64,000 nt of DNA from an uncultured Clostridia bacterium (GTDB lineage: Bacteria; Bacillota; Clostridia; Christensenellales; Borkfalkiaceae), in assembly GCA_944330115.1 (NCBI GenBank), contig CALVIN010000002.1:124001-188000 (forward strand), given 5' to 3'. This document shows positions 18,438 to 29,500 of the stretch, in pieces (within the stretch, counting starts at the first letter, position 1; the number at the start of each line of letters is the position of its first letter). Under the pieces are notes generated by a model, which worked only from the letters and a program-made list of their open reading frames with translations, did no database searches and was not told the DNA's origin. A program made the translations under genes and the position numbers.

Positions 18438-18466
18438 TTGACTAAAAGTGCGGCGTATTGTATAAT
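18438..18466 (+). promoter_or_regulatory. argG promoter
   Basis: TTGACT, a 17-base spacer and TATAAT, 39 bp downstream of ARG box 2. Confidence 0.8.
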
Positions 18467-18518
18467 TTGCGAGATGAAGCAAATAGCAGGCATCAAATAA
18501 CTTATCGGATGAATAAAA

Positions 18519-19739
<1,221 letters not shown>

Positions 19740-19784
19740 GCAAGTTTTAGTTAACTTCAAAGCAAAATTAAGTAAATTTCAAGC

Positions 19785-19816
19785 GCGCCGCGCCGTATGC
19801 TTTTACGGCGCGGCGC
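19785..19816 (+). repeat. GC-rich hairpin between argG and argC
   Basis: GCGCCGCGCCGT pairs with ACGGCGCGGCGC (19785–19796 with 19805–19816). No T run follows, and the hairpin ends 14 bp before the argC ATG, so it may act on mRNA stability or translation rather than termination. Confidence 0.6.
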
Positions 19817-19829
19817 TGTAACGGATAAG

Positions 19830-20762
19830 ATGTATAACGTATTCATTGACGGGCGCGAGGGTACTACCGGCCTGCAGATATTCGAGCGGCTGCAAAAGCG
19901 CGACGATATCAACATAATGGCCCTGCCCGAGGAAAAGCGCAAAGACGCAGAGGCGAGGAGGGAATACCTCAATTCTGCCGACATAAGTTTTTTATGCCTT
20001 CCCGACGCCGCGGCGCGGGAGAGCGTTTCGCTGATAACTAATCCAAAGGCGCGCGTGATAGACGCATCCACCGCGCACCGCACGGCGGAAGGGTGGGTTT
20101 ACGGCCTGCCCGAGATCTCGCCCGAAAGAAGGGGGCAGATCGCCTCGGCAAACAGGGTGGCAAATCCCGGATGTCACGCGACTGGCTTTATATCGCTGGT
20201 TGCTCCCCTTGTAAAGGGCGGCATACTCGGCGCCGACTACCCGCTCGTCGCGCACTCGGTGACGGGCTATTCGGGCGGCGGCAAAAAGATGATAGCCGAA
20301 TACACCGCGGAGGGGAGGGATATCGCGCTCTCTTCGCCCAGGCAGTATGCGCTCACGCTCTCGCACAAGCACATACCCGAAATGGTGAAGGAGTGTTCGC
20401 TTGCTCACGCTCCCGCATTCCAGCCGATAGTGGCCGATTTCTATTGCGGCATGTGCGTATCTGTTCCGCTCTATAAGGGGCTGCTCCTCAAAAAATGGGG
20501 CGCGGATGACATAAGAGAGTATTTTGCAGAGTACTATGCGTCGCATAATTTCATAAAAGCTGCCAAAAAAGAGGAAGTTCCCGCCTATCTCGCCGCAAAC
20601 GAGCTTGCGGGTACCAACTACCTCAAAATCTATGTGAGCGGCAACGACGAAATGATATCGATGTTCAGCGTGTTCGATAATCTCGGCAAGGGTGCCTCGG
20701 GCGCGGCCGTGCAGAATATGAACATAATGCTCGGGCTCAATGAAACCTGTTCCCTCATATAG
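19830..20762 (+). CDS. argC: N-acetyl-gamma-glutamyl-phosphate reductase, short (type 2) form
   Basis: NADPH-dependent reductase of the third step of ornithine synthesis. The 310-residue length, the opening YNVFIDGREGTTGLQIFERL and the catalytic-Cys motif NPGCHATGF fit the shorter ArgC class. HSVTGYSGGGKK and LSHKHIPEM are also family blocks. The ATG at 19830 is chosen because the upstream in-frame ATG at 19797 lies in the hairpin loop. A copy of the dispersed AGTACTATG element lies inside the gene at 20523–20550, coding for EYYASHN. Confidence 0.95.
   Translation: MYNVFIDGREGTTGLQIFERLQKRDDINIMALPEEKRKDAEARREYLNSADISFLCLPDAAARESVSLITNPKARVIDASTAHRTAEGWVYGLPEISPERRGQIASANRVANPGCHATGFISLVAPLVKGGILGADYPLVAHSVTGYSGGGKKMIAEYTAEGRDIALSSPRQYALTLSHKHIPEMVKECSLAHAPAFQPIVADFYCGMCVSVPLYKGLLLKKWGADDIREYFAEYYASHNFIKAAKKEEVPAYLAANELAGTNYLKIYVSGNDEMISMFSVFDNLGKGASGAAVQNMNIMLGLNETCSLI
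20523..20550 (+). repeat. Dispersed AGTACTATG element, copy 2 (inside argC)
   Basis: Left arm TTTGCAG, core AGTACTATG (20530–20538), right arm CGTCGCATAATT. Read here as GAG-TAC-TAT-GCG. Confidence 0.75.
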
Positions 20763-20849
20763 ATCGGCTCATATTGCGGCCTGACGGGCAAACTGTAATA
20801 AGTTGGTGGCGCAGGTTTTTAATATTTACGCTAAAAGTTCAAAAGTCGA

Positions 20850-20878
20850 TTGACGGCGCGCCGTTTTTGAGATATAAT
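20850..20878 (+). promoter_or_regulatory. Promoter for argJ
   Basis: TTGACG, a 17-base spacer and TATAAT. A degenerate ARG-like sequence (TTAATATTTACGCT, 11 of 14 core positions) lies about 20–30 bp upstream and is only a weak candidate. Confidence 0.75.
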
Positions 20879-20959
20879 TATTTCAAGCGGCGCTTCGGGC
20901 ATAAAATGAGCCGCAGGCAAAACAGTGCGGCTTGTATCTTATATAAAGTTTAACATACT

Positions 20960-22183
20960 ATGGAATTTTTGCACGAAATCGAGGGCGGCGTATGTGCTCC
21001 GCTCGGATTTAAAGCCGCGGGCATTCATTGCGGCATAAGGAAAAACAAGGATAAAAAGGACTTTGCGCTCATCGTAAGCAGCGCGCCTTGCACGGCTGCG
21101 GGAGTATATACACAGAATCTGGTGAAGGGCGCACCCGTAGTCGTAACGAAGCGTCACCTTGCAGACGGCAGGGCGCAGGCGGTGATATGCAACAGCGGCA
21201 ACGCCAACACCTGCAATAAAGACGGCGAAAAGGTGGCCGAGGAAATGTGCTCGCTCGTAACAAAGGCGGCGGGCATCGCTGAGGAGGACGTAATAGTTGC
21301 CTCCACGGGCGTCATCGGTCTCCCGCTCGACATAGCTCCCATGGCCGATGGCATGGATAAACTCTATTCCTCGCTCTCCGAAGATGGCAGCGCAAGCGCC
21401 GCCGAGGCCATAATGACGACGGATACCGTGCCCAAGTCGGTTTCCGTTGAGTTCGAATTGGGCGGGAAGGTGTGTCGCATAGGCGCGATAGCCAAGGGCG
21501 TGGGCATGATATGCCCCAACATGGCAACGACGCTCATATTCATCACTACCGACGTGAACATCTCCGCCGCCGCCCTTCAGAAGGCGCTCTCCGACGACGT
21601 AAAGACCTCCTTCAACATGGTAAGCATCGACGGCGACCAGTCCACAAACGATACCTGCTGCATACTCGCAAACGGCCTTGCCGCAAACGAGCAGATAGCG
21701 GGGGCGGGCGCGCAGCTCAATCTGTTCAAAAGGGCGCTGCACTACTGCACGGTAAAACTTTCAAGAATGATTGCCAAGGACGGCGAGGGCGCGACAAAGC
21801 TCATAGAGTGCAACGTGCGCGGCGCAAAGACCTCAAAGATGGCCAAAAACGTTGCAAAGTCGGTAATAAAATCTTCGCTCGTAAAGGCGGCGATGTTCGG
21901 CGCCGATGCCAACTGGGGCAGGGTGCTGTGCGCTATAGGTTACGCGGGCGAGCCCGTCGAAGTCGATAAGATAGACGTATCTTTCCGCTCGGCAGCGGGA
22001 GAACTTCCCGTATGCGCAAACGGCAGCGGCGTTCCCTTCGACGAGGACTTCGCCAAAACCGTGCTCTCGCGCGACGAAGTTGAGATAAACATAGATTTGA
22101 AGTCGGGCGGCTGCAAGGCCTCGGCATGGGGCTGCGACCTCACCTATGATTACGTAAAAATAAACGGCGACTACCGCACCTGA
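20960..22183 (+). CDS. argJ: Bifunctional ornithine acetyltransferase / N-acetylglutamate synthase
   Basis: Recycles the acetyl group from N-acetylornithine to glutamate, allowing the cyclic arginine pathway; the bifunctional form can also acetylate with acetyl-CoA. The protein self-cleaves before a conserved Thr, visible here in KGVGMICPNMATTL (Thr ~190). STGVIG, MTTDT, NMVSIDGDQSTNDT and FGADANWGR are family blocks. It is 407 residues, the usual length. No argA-type synthase is in the window, in line with a cyclic pathway. Confidence 0.96.
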   Translation: MEFLHEIEGGVCAPLGFKAAGIHCGIRKNKDKKDFALIVSSAPCTAAGVYTQNLVKGAPVVVTKRHLADGRAQAVICNSGNANTCNKDGEKVAEEMCSLVTKAAGIAEEDVIVASTGVIGLPLDIAPMADGMDKLYSSLSEDGSASAAEAIMTTDTVPKSVSVEFELGGKVCRIGAIAKGVGMICPNMATTLIFITTDVNISAAALQKALSDDVKTSFNMVSIDGDQSTNDTCCILANGLAANEQIAGAGAQLNLFKRALHYCTVKLSRMIAKDGEGATKLIECNVRGAKTSKMAKNVAKSVIKSSLVKAAMFGADANWGRVLCAIGYAGEPVEVDKIDVSFRSAAGELPVCANGSGVPFDEDFAKTVLSRDEVEINIDLKSGGCKASAWGCDLTYDYVKINGDYRT

Positions 22184-22303
22184 TTAGGCGCGCCTTATCA
22201 GGCGGCCAAATAAAATTTGTCGCCGCATAAAAATGGCGGCCTGCCCGAAAGTCGGCCATGCCATATGGTATATAGCATTTTTTTGTAACTTACGGAGAGT
22301 TTG

Positions 22304-23152
22304 ATGGATAAACAGGAACAGGCTGAATTTTTGGTTGAGGCCCTGCCATACATAAAAAAATATTATAACAAGATATTGGTCATAAAATACGGCGGAAACG
22401 CCATGACCGACGCAAAGCTCAAATTCGCCGTTATGAACGACGTTGCGGTGCTCAGCGCGCTCGGCATAAAGGTGGTTCTGGTGCACGGCGGCGGGCCTGA
22501 AATTTCGGATATCTCCAAAAAGATGGGGATAGTTCCCAAATTCATAAATGGCCTGCGCTACACCGACGAGGAGACGGTGGAGATAGCGCGCATGGCGCTC
22601 GCCGGCAAGGTGAACAAATCTCTCGTCGACCTTCTCTGCGCGGCGGGCGGCAAGGCCGTGGGGCTGTGCGGCGAAGACGGCCACATGTTAAAGTGTGAAA
22701 AGCTCTCCGAAGAGCTCGGCTACGTCGGCAGGATAGTAAACGTCGATGCCCGCGTCATAGACGATATGTTGAGTTTAGGCTACGTCCCCGTGATATCGCC
22801 GATAGGCTTCGACGACGATGGGCACATCTACAACGTAAATGCCGATACGGCGGCCGCCGCAATAGCGGGCGCGCTCGGCGCAGAGAGTCTGATACTCATG
22901 ACGGATATAAAGGGTCTGCTCGAAAATAAGGACGATCCCGATAGCCTTATAAAAAAGGTGTATGTCTCCGATATTCCCGCGCTCATCAAGCAGGGCATAA
23001 TTTCGGGCGGCATGATACCCAAAATAGATTGCTGCAAAGAGGCCATCCGCCGGGGTGTGAACAAGGTGTTCATAACCGACGGTAGGGTTTACCATTCCAT
23101 TTTGGTGGAGATCTTGTCGGAAGAGGGCAGCGGCACCATGTTTTACAGTTGA
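22304..23152 (+). CDS. argB: N-acetylglutamate kinase
   Basis: Amino-acid-kinase-fold enzyme phosphorylating N-acetylglutamate, usually the feedback-controlled step in cyclic pathways. VIKYGGNAM and VHGGGPEI are the nucleotide/substrate glycine loops near the N-terminus; NVNADTAAAAIAGALGAESL and ISGGMIPKI are also diagnostic. The ATG at 22304 has GGAGAG a few bases upstream and is preferred over the TTG just before it. The protein is 282 residues. Confidence 0.96.
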   Translation: MDKQEQAEFLVEALPYIKKYYNKILVIKYGGNAMTDAKLKFAVMNDVAVLSALGIKVVLVHGGGPEISDISKKMGIVPKFINGLRYTDEETVEIARMALAGKVNKSLVDLLCAAGGKAVGLCGEDGHMLKCEKLSEELGYVGRIVNVDARVIDDMLSLGYVPVISPIGFDDDGHIYNVNADTAAAAIAGALGAESLILMTDIKGLLENKDDPDSLIKKVYVSDIPALIKQGIISGGMIPKIDCCKEAIRRGVNKVFITDGRVYHSILVEILSEEGSGTMFYS

Positions 23153-23184
23153 CTGATTTATATTTTTAAATCAGTCTTTCTTTT
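23151..23184 (+). terminator. Terminator/attenuator between argB and argD
   Basis: GACTGATTT pairs with AAATCAGTC (23151–23159 with 23168–23176) and is followed by TTTCTTTT. It overlaps the argB stop codon. The stem is A/T-rich, so termination may be partial. Confidence 0.6.
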
Positions 23185-23228
23185 AATATTTGCGGCGCGC
23201 GGCATATTGCCGCCGCATCGGAGAGAAG

Positions 23229-24395
23229 ATGGACGGAAACTATATAATAAACGAAGATAAGGAGTATATCGCCGGCACTTATGCACGCTTTCCCGTCGCC
23301 TTTAAAGAGGGCAAGGGCTGCAGGCTGTATGACTACGACGGCAAGGAATACGTCGATTTCGGCAGCGGCATAGCGGTGGATATATTCGGCATAAACGACG
23401 AGGAGTGGAAGAGCGCGGTAATTGAGCAGCTCAACAAGGTGCAGCACACCTCAAACTTGTTTTACACCGAGCCGCATGCGCGGCTTGCAAAGCTCCTCTG
23501 CGAAAGGACGGGCGCGAGCAAGGTATTTTTCGGCAACAGCGGCGCCGAGGCAAACGAGTGCGCCATAAAGGCCGCCCGCAAATACGGCGAACTGCATCAC
23601 GGCCCAAACCGCAAAGAGATAATCACGCTTAAAAATTCCTTCCACGGCCGCACGCTGGCAACGCTTGCGGCGACCGGGCAGGAGGGCTTCCATAAATATT
23701 TCGGCCCCTTCCCCGCGGGCTTCGTGTATGCCGACGCCACGATAGAGGGCGTTAAAAGCTGCATGAACGAGAACACCTGCGCGGTGATGATAGAGTGCAT
23801 CCAGGGCGAGAGCGGCGTAAACGTGCTCGACAGAGATTTTGTTAAGGCCGTGTGCGAGCTCTGCAAACAGCGCGATATCATTCTCATCTGCGACGAGGTG
23901 CAGACGGGCAACGGCCGTACGGGATATCTGTATGCCTACCAGGCGTTCGGCATTCAGCCCGACATAGTGACTACGGCCAAGGGACTGGGCGGCGGACTGC
24001 CGATAGGTGCCTGCATGCTCTTTGAAAAGTGCGGCGGCGTGTTCTCTTACGGCGATCACGGCTCGACGTTCGGCGGCAACCCCGTCGTATGCGCGGGCGC
24101 GTGCAGCATAATAAGCCGCATAACCGACGAACTGCTTGAAAATGTGCGCAAAAAAGGCGCATATCTTATGGAGCAGCTTAAAAAGACAGAGGGCGTTGAA
24201 GAAGTGAGCGGCATGGGGCTGATGATAGGTATAAAAACAGCCAAGCCCGCCATGGAAATAGCAAAAAAATGTATCGATAAGGGGCTGCTTGTGCTCACCG
24301 CACACTCCAAGGTGCGCCTGCTGCCGCCACTTACCATAGGCAAAGACGACATCGACTTTGCACTTAAAATTTTAAGCGAGGTTATAAGCGGATGA
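23229..24395 (+). CDS. argD: Acetylornithine aminotransferase
   Basis: PLP enzyme of class III transferring an amino group from glutamate to N-acetylglutamate semialdehyde. FFGNSGAEANECAIKAARKY and NSFHGRTLATLAATGQ are family blocks, and LICDEVQTGNGRTG precedes the PLP lysine in TTAKGLGGG (Lys ~251). The ATG at 23229 has GGAGAG upstream; an earlier in-frame ATG at 23190 lacks support. Its stop overlaps the argF start (ATGA). It may also act in lysine synthesis, as ArgD enzymes sometimes do. Confidence 0.95.
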   Translation: MDGNYIINEDKEYIAGTYARFPVAFKEGKGCRLYDYDGKEYVDFGSGIAVDIFGINDEEWKSAVIEQLNKVQHTSNLFYTEPHARLAKLLCERTGASKVFFGNSGAEANECAIKAARKYGELHHGPNRKEIITLKNSFHGRTLATLAATGQEGFHKYFGPFPAGFVYADATIEGVKSCMNENTCAVMIECIQGESGVNVLDRDFVKAVCELCKQRDIILICDEVQTGNGRTGYLYAYQAFGIQPDIVTTAKGLGGGLPIGACMLFEKCGGVFSYGDHGSTFGGNPVVCAGACSIISRITDELLENVRKKGAYLMEQLKKTEGVEEVSGMGLMIGIKTAKPAMEIAKKCIDKGLLVLTAHSKVRLLPPLTIGKDDIDFALKILSEVISG

Positions 24396-25294
24396 AACAT
24401 TTACTTAAACTCGGCGATCTCTCAAGGGAGGATATCTTATCTGTACTCAACCTTGCCGATCAGCTCAAGTTCGAACGCAACAACGGCATACAGAAGGACT
24501 ATCTCAAGGGCAAAAAGCTCGGCATGATATTCCAGAAGGCCTCCACGAGGACGAGGGTCTCCTTCGAGGCGGGCATGTATGAGCTGGGCGGCTATGCACT
24601 CTTTCTTTCGAGCAACGACCTGCAGATAGGCAGGGGCGAGCCCGTGCAGGACACCGCGCGCGTGCTCTCGCGCTATCTCGACGGCATAATGATCCGCACG
24701 TTCGCCCAGCAGGAAGTAGAGGACTTTGCAAAGTACGGCTCCGTGCCCGTTATAAACGGCCTCACCGACTATTGCCATCCCTGCCAGGTGCTCGCCGACC
24801 TCATGACGATAAGGGAATATAAGGGCACCTTCAAGGGCCTCAAAATGGCGTTCATCGGCGACGGCAACAATATGGCGAACAGCCTTATCGTGGGCGCCGT
24901 AAAGATGGGCATGAATTTCACGGTCGCATGCCCCGAGGGCTACGAGCCCGATGAAAAGCTCGTAAAGTGGGGCAAGGAGAGCGGCCTTCTCACCATAACG
25001 AACAACGTTGCCGAGGCCATAGAGGGTGCCGACGTGCTCTATACCGACGTGTGGGCTTCCATGGGTCAGGAGAAGGAGAAGAAAGAGAGGGAGAACGTAT
25101 TTAAGTGCTTCCAGATAAACGAGGACAACATAAAGAGGGCCAAAGACGACGTTATGGTCATGCACTGCTTGCCCGCGCACCGCGGAGAGGAGATAACCGA
25201 CGGCGTGTTCGAGGCTCACGCAAAGGATATATTCGACGAGGCCGAAAACAGGCTGCACGCGCAGAAGGCCGTAATGGTCAAGCTGATGAGATAA
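24392..25294 (+). CDS. argF: Ornithine carbamoyltransferase
   Basis: Makes citrulline from ornithine and carbamoyl phosphate. The carbamoyl-phosphate loop STRTR is at about residues 51–55. DYCHPCQVLADL and the ornithine/catalytic block VMVMHCLPAHRGEEI are intact. It is 300 residues, normal. It is followed by carA/carB, which supply its carbamoyl phosphate, so substrate supply and use are encoded together. Confidence 0.97.
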   Translation: MKHLLKLGDLSREDILSVLNLADQLKFERNNGIQKDYLKGKKLGMIFQKASTRTRVSFEAGMYELGGYALFLSSNDLQIGRGEPVQDTARVLSRYLDGIMIRTFAQQEVEDFAKYGSVPVINGLTDYCHPCQVLADLMTIREYKGTFKGLKMAFIGDGNNMANSLIVGAVKMGMNFTVACPEGYEPDEKLVKWGKESGLLTITNNVAEAIEGADVLYTDVWASMGQEKEKKERENVFKCFQINEDNIKRAKDDVMVMHCLPAHRGEEITDGVFEAHAKDIFDEAENRLHAQKAVMVKLMR

Positions 25295-25357
25295 GTCCTT
25301 CGGGCATAGCGAGGCCTTATTCAGGTAAAACATATAAAAATTGCGCATAGAACAGGC

Positions 25358-25385
25358 AATTATATCACACATAGTACTTCGCATA
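25358..25385 (-). repeat. Dispersed AGTACTATG element, copy 3 (intergenic, upstream of carA)
   Basis: Read on the minus strand: left arm TATGCGA, core AGTACTATG (25370–25378), right arm TGTGATATAATT. Confidence 0.75.
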
Positions 25386-25402
25386 TCGCATAAATACCCA
25401 AA
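25385..25402 (+). promoter_or_regulatory. Weak ARG-box candidate before carA
   Basis: ATCGCATAAATACCCAAA matches 12 of the 14 central consensus positions of TGNATWWWWATNCA. The 139-bp argF–carA gap holds this, the dispersed element and an AATTGC/GCAATT hairpin; no clear promoter was found, so carA may be read through from argF. Confidence 0.3.
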
Positions 25403-25433
25403 ACAGTTAATTATACCGTAAAAGGAAGTATAG

Positions 25434-26507
25434 ATGAAAAACAGCAAAGTTTATTTGACGCTCGAAAACGGCAAGCAGTTTTGCGGCTATGCCTTCGGCG
25501 CACGCAAGGAAGTTACAGGCGAGCTTGTGTTCACAACCGGCATGACGGGCTATATCGAAACGCTCACCGATCCGAGCTACTACGGGCAGATAGTCACCCA
25601 AACCTTTCCGCTCATCGGCAACTACGGCATGATAGAGGCCGATACCGAAAGCGCCAAGCCGTGGGTAACGGCCTATATCGTGAGAGAGAAGTGCGATAAG
25701 CCCTCAAATTTCCGCTGCGGCGGCACGTTAGAGGAGTATCTCGAGCGCCAGGACATACCCGGGATATACGGCGTCGATACCCGCGAGCTCACCAAGATCG
25801 TGCGCGAGGCGGGCGTTATGAACGCGGCCATCACAAAGCACCCCGTAAAGGACCTTTTCGAAGTTTCGGCATACACCATAAAAGACGCGGTCAAGTCGGT
25901 GACCTGCCGCGAGGTGGAGTATATGGGCGATCCGGATGGACTCAGGGTGGTCGTATGGGACTTCGGCGCAAAGCGCAACATCATGCGCGAACTTGCCAAG
26001 CGCGGCTGCTACTGCATCAAGGTGCCCTCATACTACACGGCCGAGCAGATAATGGCGCTCGAACCTCAGGGCCTCATGCTCACGAACGGCCCTGGCGACC
26101 CCTCCGAAAATACCGAGGTCATCTCCAACATACGCAAACTTGCCGGCAAACTGCCCATATTCGGCATATGCCTCGGCCATCAGCTCTTTGCGCTCGCCAT
26201 GGGCGGCAAGACCAAGAAGATGAAGTACGGCCACAGGGGCTCAAACCAGCCGGTCAAAAATCTCGATACGGGCAGGGTGTATATCTCCAGCCAGAACCAC
26301 GGCTACGAGGTCATCTCCTCCAGCGTGGAGGGCGGCAAGCTCAGCTTTATAAACGCCAACGACGGCACCTGCGAGGGATTTGAATACCCCGAGCTCAACG
26401 CCTATACCGTACAGTTCCACCCCGAGGCCTGCGGCGGTCCCATGGATGCGTCCTTCCTTTTCGATAAATTCATACTAAACATAAAGGAGGGCAGGTACAA
26501 TGCCTAA
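25434..26507 (+). CDS. carA: Carbamoyl-phosphate synthase small (glutaminase) subunit
   Basis: Hydrolyses glutamine and feeds ammonia to CarB. The N-terminal CPSase-small domain (VYLTLENGKQFCGYAFGA … FTTGMTGYIETLTDPSY) is followed by a class I glutaminase with the nucleophile in FGICLGHQLF (Cys ~246) and FHPEACGG (His ~329, Glu ~331). The protein is 357 residues. It overlaps the start of carB by 8 bp, so equal translation of the two subunits is likely. The adjacency to argF and ARG boxes suggests arginine control rather than pyrimidine control. Confidence 0.96.
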   Translation: MKNSKVYLTLENGKQFCGYAFGARKEVTGELVFTTGMTGYIETLTDPSYYGQIVTQTFPLIGNYGMIEADTESAKPWVTAYIVREKCDKPSNFRCGGTLEEYLERQDIPGIYGVDTRELTKIVREAGVMNAAITKHPVKDLFEVSAYTIKDAVKSVTCREVEYMGDPDGLRVVVWDFGAKRNIMRELAKRGCYCIKVPSYYTAEQIMALEPQGLMLTNGPGDPSENTEVISNIRKLAGKLPIFGICLGHQLFALAMGGKTKKMKYGHRGSNQPVKNLDTGRVYISSQNHGYEVISSSVEGGKLSFINANDGTCEGFEYPELNAYTVQFHPEACGGPMDASFLFDKFILNIKEGRYNA

Positions 26508-29500
26508 GAGAGAGGACATAAAGAAAGTACTCGTCATCGGTTCCGGTCCCATCGTAATAGGCCAGGCTGCCGAGTTCGACTATGCGGGCGCGCAGGCCTG
26601 CCGCGTTTTAAAGGACGCAGGGCTCGACGTAGTGCTGTGCAACTCCAACCCCGCAACGATAATGACAGATAAGGCGCTCGCAGATGAGATATATCTCGAG
26701 CCGCTCACCATAGATACGTTAAAGCGAATAATAATAAAGGAACGGCCCGACAGTCTGCTCGCCTCGCTCGGCGGCCAGACCGGCCTTACCCTCGGCTGCA
26801 AGCTGGCAAAGGAGGGCTTCCTCGATAAGTGGGGCGTAAAGCTCATCGGGGTAAATTTGAGCGCCATCGACAGGGCGGAGGACAGGGAGCTCTTCAAAGA
26901 GACCATGCAGAAGATAAACCAGCCCGTCGTTCCCTCCGACATAGCTTATACTGTGGAGGAGTGCCTCGAAGTCGCTCAGAAGATAGGCGGCTATCCCGTC
27001 ATCGTGCGCCCCGCATACACGCTCGGCGGCGCCGGCGGCGGCGTGGCTCACGACGAGGAGGAGCTCAAAATAATAGCTCACAACGGCCTCATGCTCTCCC
27101 CCATAACGCAGGTACTCATCGAAAAGTATATCGGCGGCTGGAAGGAGATAGAGTTCGAAGTTCTGCGCGACGGCGCGGGCAACGTGCTCACCGTCTGCTC
27201 GATGGAGAACTTCGACCCCGTGGGCATCCACACCGGCGACTCGATAGTAATCGCCCCCGCGGTCACGCTCTCCGACAAGGAGTATCAGATGCTCCGCACG
27301 GCCTCGCTCGACATAATCTCCGAGCTCGGCATAGAGGGCGGCTGCAACTGCCAGTTCGCGCTCAATCCCGATTCCTTCGAATATTCGGTAATAGAGGTAA
27401 ACCCCAGGGTGTCGCGCTCGTCGGCGCTCGCTTCCAAGGCGACGGGTTACCCCATAGCAAAGGTCGCCACAAAAATAGCGCTCGGCTACACGCTCGACGA
27501 AATAAAGAACGACGTCACGGGCAAAACTTACGCCTGCTTCGAGCCCACGCTCGACTATGTGGTGGTAAAGCTCCCCAAGTGGCCGTTCGATAAATTCCTC
27601 TATGCAAAGCGCACCCTCGGCACGAGGATGAAGGCCACCGGCGAAGTTATGGCCATAGGTACCTCCTTCGAAATGGCCATAATGAAGGCCGTGCGCGGCG
27701 CGGAGATCTCCCTCGGCACGCTTAATATGCCCAAGATGATGGAGCTTTCTGACGATGAGATACACTCCAAGCTGCACGAGCTCACCGACGAAAGGCTGTT
27801 CGTGGTGTTCAGCGCCATAAAGCGCGGCATAAGCATAGACGAAATACACAATATCACCAAGATCGACAAGTGGTTCTTGAACAAGCTCAAAAACCTTGCC
27901 GACTTCGAGGGCGATATAGCGGGCAAGCCGCTCACGCGCGCCCAATACATCCACGGCAAAAAGCTCGGCTATCCAGATAAGGAGCTTGAAAAGCTCTCGG
28001 GCAACAAGCTTCCCATGCACAGGGACGCCGTGTTCAAGATGGTAGATACCTGTGGCGCGGAATTTGCCGCGCAGACGCCCTATTTCTACTCGACATACGA
28101 CGAGCCCGACCACGACGAGGCAAAGCCCTTCGTAAAGCGCAGCAAAAAGCGCAGGATAATAGTTATCGGCTCGGGCCCCATAAGGATAGGCCAGGGCATA
28201 GAGTTCGACTATTCCTCGGTGCACTGCGTGTGGACGCTCAAAGAGCTGGGCTATGAAGTTATAATAATAAACAACAACCCCGAGACGGTCTCCACCGACT
28301 TCGACACGGCCGACAGGCTGTATTTCGAGGCGCTCACGCCCGAGGACGTTCAGTCGGTCATCGACGTCGAAAAGCCCTACGGCGTGGTAATAACCTTCGG
28401 CGGCCAGACGGCCATAAAGCTGTGCGGCTATCTCGATAAAAAGGGCATACGCATACTCGGCACCCCTGCCGACAGCGTCGACCTCGCCGAGGACAGGGAG
28501 AGGTTCGACGAGCTTTTGGAACAGTTCTCCATAGCCCGCCCCAAGGGCCTCACGGTAATGACAAAGGAGGAGGCCATTTCGGCGGCCGAGCAGCTCGGCT
28601 ATCCCGTGCTCCTTCGCCCCTCGTACGTCATCGGCGGCCAGAACATGACCATTGCCTTCACTCAGAACGACATCGAGAGGTATATGGACGTCATCTTGTC
28701 GCAGAAGATCGAAAACCCCGTGCTCTGCGATAAGTACCTCATGGGCACCGAGCTCGAGGTGGACGCCATCTCCGACGGTGTCGACGTGCTCATACCCGGC
28801 ATCATGCAGCATATCGAGCGCGCGGGCGTGCACAGCGGCGACTCTATAGCCGTATATCCCCCATACAATCTCTCCGACGCAATGCTCAAAAAGGTGGTAG
28901 ACATCTCCGTTGAGCTTGCGCTCTCGTTAAAGACCAAGGGCCTTATAAACATACAGTACCTCATCTATCACAACGAGCTCTATGTAATAGAGGTAAACCC
29001 CAGGGCGTCGCGCACCATACCCTATATATCCAAGGTGACGGGCGTGCCCATGGTGGAGCTTGCCACAAAGATACTCGTGGGCGCAAAGTTAAAGCGCCTC
29101 GGCTACGGCACCGGGCTCTACCCCAACTCGCCCTATGTGGCGGTAAAGGTGCCCGTGTTCTCATTTGAAAAGCTCAACGACGTAAACTCTCAGCTCGGCC
29201 CCGAGATGAAGTCTACGGGCGAGGTGCTCGGCATAGGCAAGACGATAGAGGAGGCGCTCTTCAAGGGGCTCGTTTCGGCGGGCTTCAACATGAAGCACCC
29301 CACAAAGCAGCAGCCCTCGGGCATATACTTTACTGTAAACGACCAGGATAAGTACGAGATAGTAAACATAGTCAAAAAGTTTGCCGATTTAGGCCTCACG
29401 TTCTACGCAACCAAGGGCACGGCAAATGTAATACGCAGCCTGGGCATAGAGTGCACGGAGGTGGCTCGCCTCTCCACCAACGACGACATATTCAAATTGA

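Noticed and set aside
26719..28833. A 704-residue open frame antisense to carB.
   Set aside because: Shadow of biased codon use in carB; no family features, no start signals.
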